This document shows positions 13,170 to 13,955 of a stretch of DNA of 13,955 bases, piece after piece. Below the pieces are notes generated by a model, which saw only the letters and a list, made by a program, of their open reading frames with translations, searched no databases and was not told where the DNA came from. The DNA is from Candidatus Aenigmatarchaeota archaeon (GTDB lineage: Archaea; Aenigmatarchaeota; Aenigmatarchaeia; QMZP01; QMZT01), in NCBI GenBank assembly GCA_030634615.1, contig DAOWAL010000017.1:1-13955 (forward strand), given 5' to 3'. Position numbers and translations under genes: made by a program. Position 1 is the stretch's first letter; each line of letters begins with the position of its first letter.

Positions 13170-13955
13170 TCAGAGTTTTCTTTCAGCAGAAATAATAGTG
13201 TTTTCTAAAACCATCGCAACAGTAAGCGGGCCAACACCACCTGGAACAGGTGTTATGAAATGTGTTTTTTCTTTGACTTTTTCAAAATCAACATCCCCAA
13301 ATAAACCTTTATCTGTCCTGTTCATCCCGACATCAATTACAGTAGCACCGGTCTTTACCATATCTTCTGTTATAAATTTTGATTTACCAATGGCTACTAC
13401 GAGTATATCGGCATTCTTTGTGTGATCAGAAAGATTTTTTGTTCTTGAGTGGCACATTGTAACTGTGGCATTCTTTTTCATGAGCATCATTGCAATTGGC
13501 TTACCGACTATATTGCTCCTGCCTATAACAACTGCGTTTTTGCCTTCGAATTCAAATCCTTCTGCGTCAAGCATTTTGATTATGCCTTTTGGAGTGCATG
13601 GTTCAAATGCAGCACTACCAGAGAACAAGTTTCCCATGTTTAGAGTTGTTAGCCCATCAACATCTTTTTCAGGTGATATCGTATCAAGAATTTTTCTTTC
13701 GTTGAGATGTTTTGGTAAAGGTAACTGGACAAGTATACCGTTTACATTGTTATCAGAATTGAGTTCTTCTATCAGTTTAATGACACCTTCCTGTTTGACA
13801 TTTTCAGGCAATCTGTGAAGCGATCCGTCCATTCCAATTTCCTGTGATTTTTTCAATTTCATTGCAACGTAAATTTCAGAAGCTGAATTGTTACCAACTA
13901 AAATTATGTCAAGCCTTGGAGTAATTCCTTTTTCTTTTAGTGTACTTATTCTGAC
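13170..13955 (-). CDS. folD: FolD methylene-THF dehydrogenase/cyclohydrolase (partial, N-terminus beyond window)
   Basis: Bifunctional enzyme that oxidises 5,10-methylene-THF and hydrolyses methenyl-THF to 10-formyl-THF, the formyl donor for PurN and PurH. The window contains the last 261 residues; the frame is open through the right edge, and about 20-25 residues are probably missing. In window numbering the motifs are ILVGNNSASEIYVAMK (18-33, with the expected catalytic Tyr29 and Lys33), GILVQLPLP, PEKDVDGLT, EPCTPKGI, the dinucleotide loop GRSNIVGKP, CHSRT and the C-terminal PGGVGPLTVAMVLEN. The internal ATG at 13862 is Met32 in YVAMK, not the start, because conserved family sequence continues upstream of it. 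It lies upstream of the 69-aa ORF and purN on the same strand, and it supplies the folate side of the pathway. Confidence 0.96.
   Translation of the reverse strand, partial: VRISTLKEKGITPRLDIILVGNNSASEIYVAMKLKKSQEIGMDGSLHRLPENVKQEGVIKLIEELNSDNNVNGILVQLPLPKHLNERKILDTISPEKDVDGLTTLNMGNLFSGSAAFEPCTPKGIIKMLDAEGFEFEGKNAVVIGRSNIVGKPIAMMLMKKNATVTMCHSRTKNLSDHTKNADILVVAIGKSKFITEDMVKTGATVIDVGMNRTDKGLFGDVDFEKVKEKTHFITPVPGGVGPLTVAMVLENTIISAERKL

Noticed and set aside
13170..13862. FolD starting at the internal ATG 13862
   Set aside because: Conserved FolD sequence, including the catalytic Tyr, continues upstream to the window edge, so that Met is internal and the gene is truncated by the window.

Overview
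This AT-rich window is almost entirely a purine-nucleotide biosynthesis locus joined to folate one-carbon genes. I read it as archaeal, with moderate confidence. Four genes (the 69-aa ORF, the 5-formyl-THF cyclo-ligase gene, purS and purE) have a TATA-like octamer starting 29-30 nt upstream of the start codon and no convincing Shine-Dalgarno (SD) site. That is the usual layout of archaeal leaderless promoters. Genes inside the operons instead use GGTGA-type SD sites. The enzyme set looks bacterial: PurN, fused PurH, FolD and a long PurC. An archaeon that acquired a folate-dependent purine pathway fits best. I cannot name the lineage.

Layout, from the right edge in the direction of minus-strand transcription: folD (N-terminus cut by the window edge); an unrecognised basic 69-aa ORF with its own promoter; purN-purH-folC; a single plus-strand gene for 5-formyltetrahydrofolate cyclo-ligase, whose 3' end overlaps folC and whose promoter is divergent from purS; purS-purL-purQ plus a drug/metabolite-superfamily transporter; and purE-purM-purC-purB, followed by sppA, which is cut by the left edge. 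No gene-free stretch exceeds 100 bases. No RNA genes, mobile elements or CRISPR arrays were seen.

Together the genes encode de novo purine synthesis from phosphoribosylglycinamide to IMP: PurN (GAR to FGAR), PurS/L/Q (FGAR to FGAM), PurM (AIR), PurE (CAIR), PurC (SAICAR), PurB (AICAR; the family also converts adenylosuccinate to AMP) and PurH (FAICAR, then IMP). FolD makes the 10-formyl-THF used by PurN and PurH, FolC polyglutamylates folates, and the cyclo-ligase returns 5-formyl-THF to the pool. PurF, PurD and PurK are not in the window.

The pathway itself is known biology. The points worth a second look are the tandem-duplicated PurS, a short PurE with an Ala where class I enzymes have a conserved His, the transporter inside the purine operon, an inverted repeat bracketing the purE TATA box, and the unrecognised 69-aa protein. 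I found no evidence of a wholly new system.
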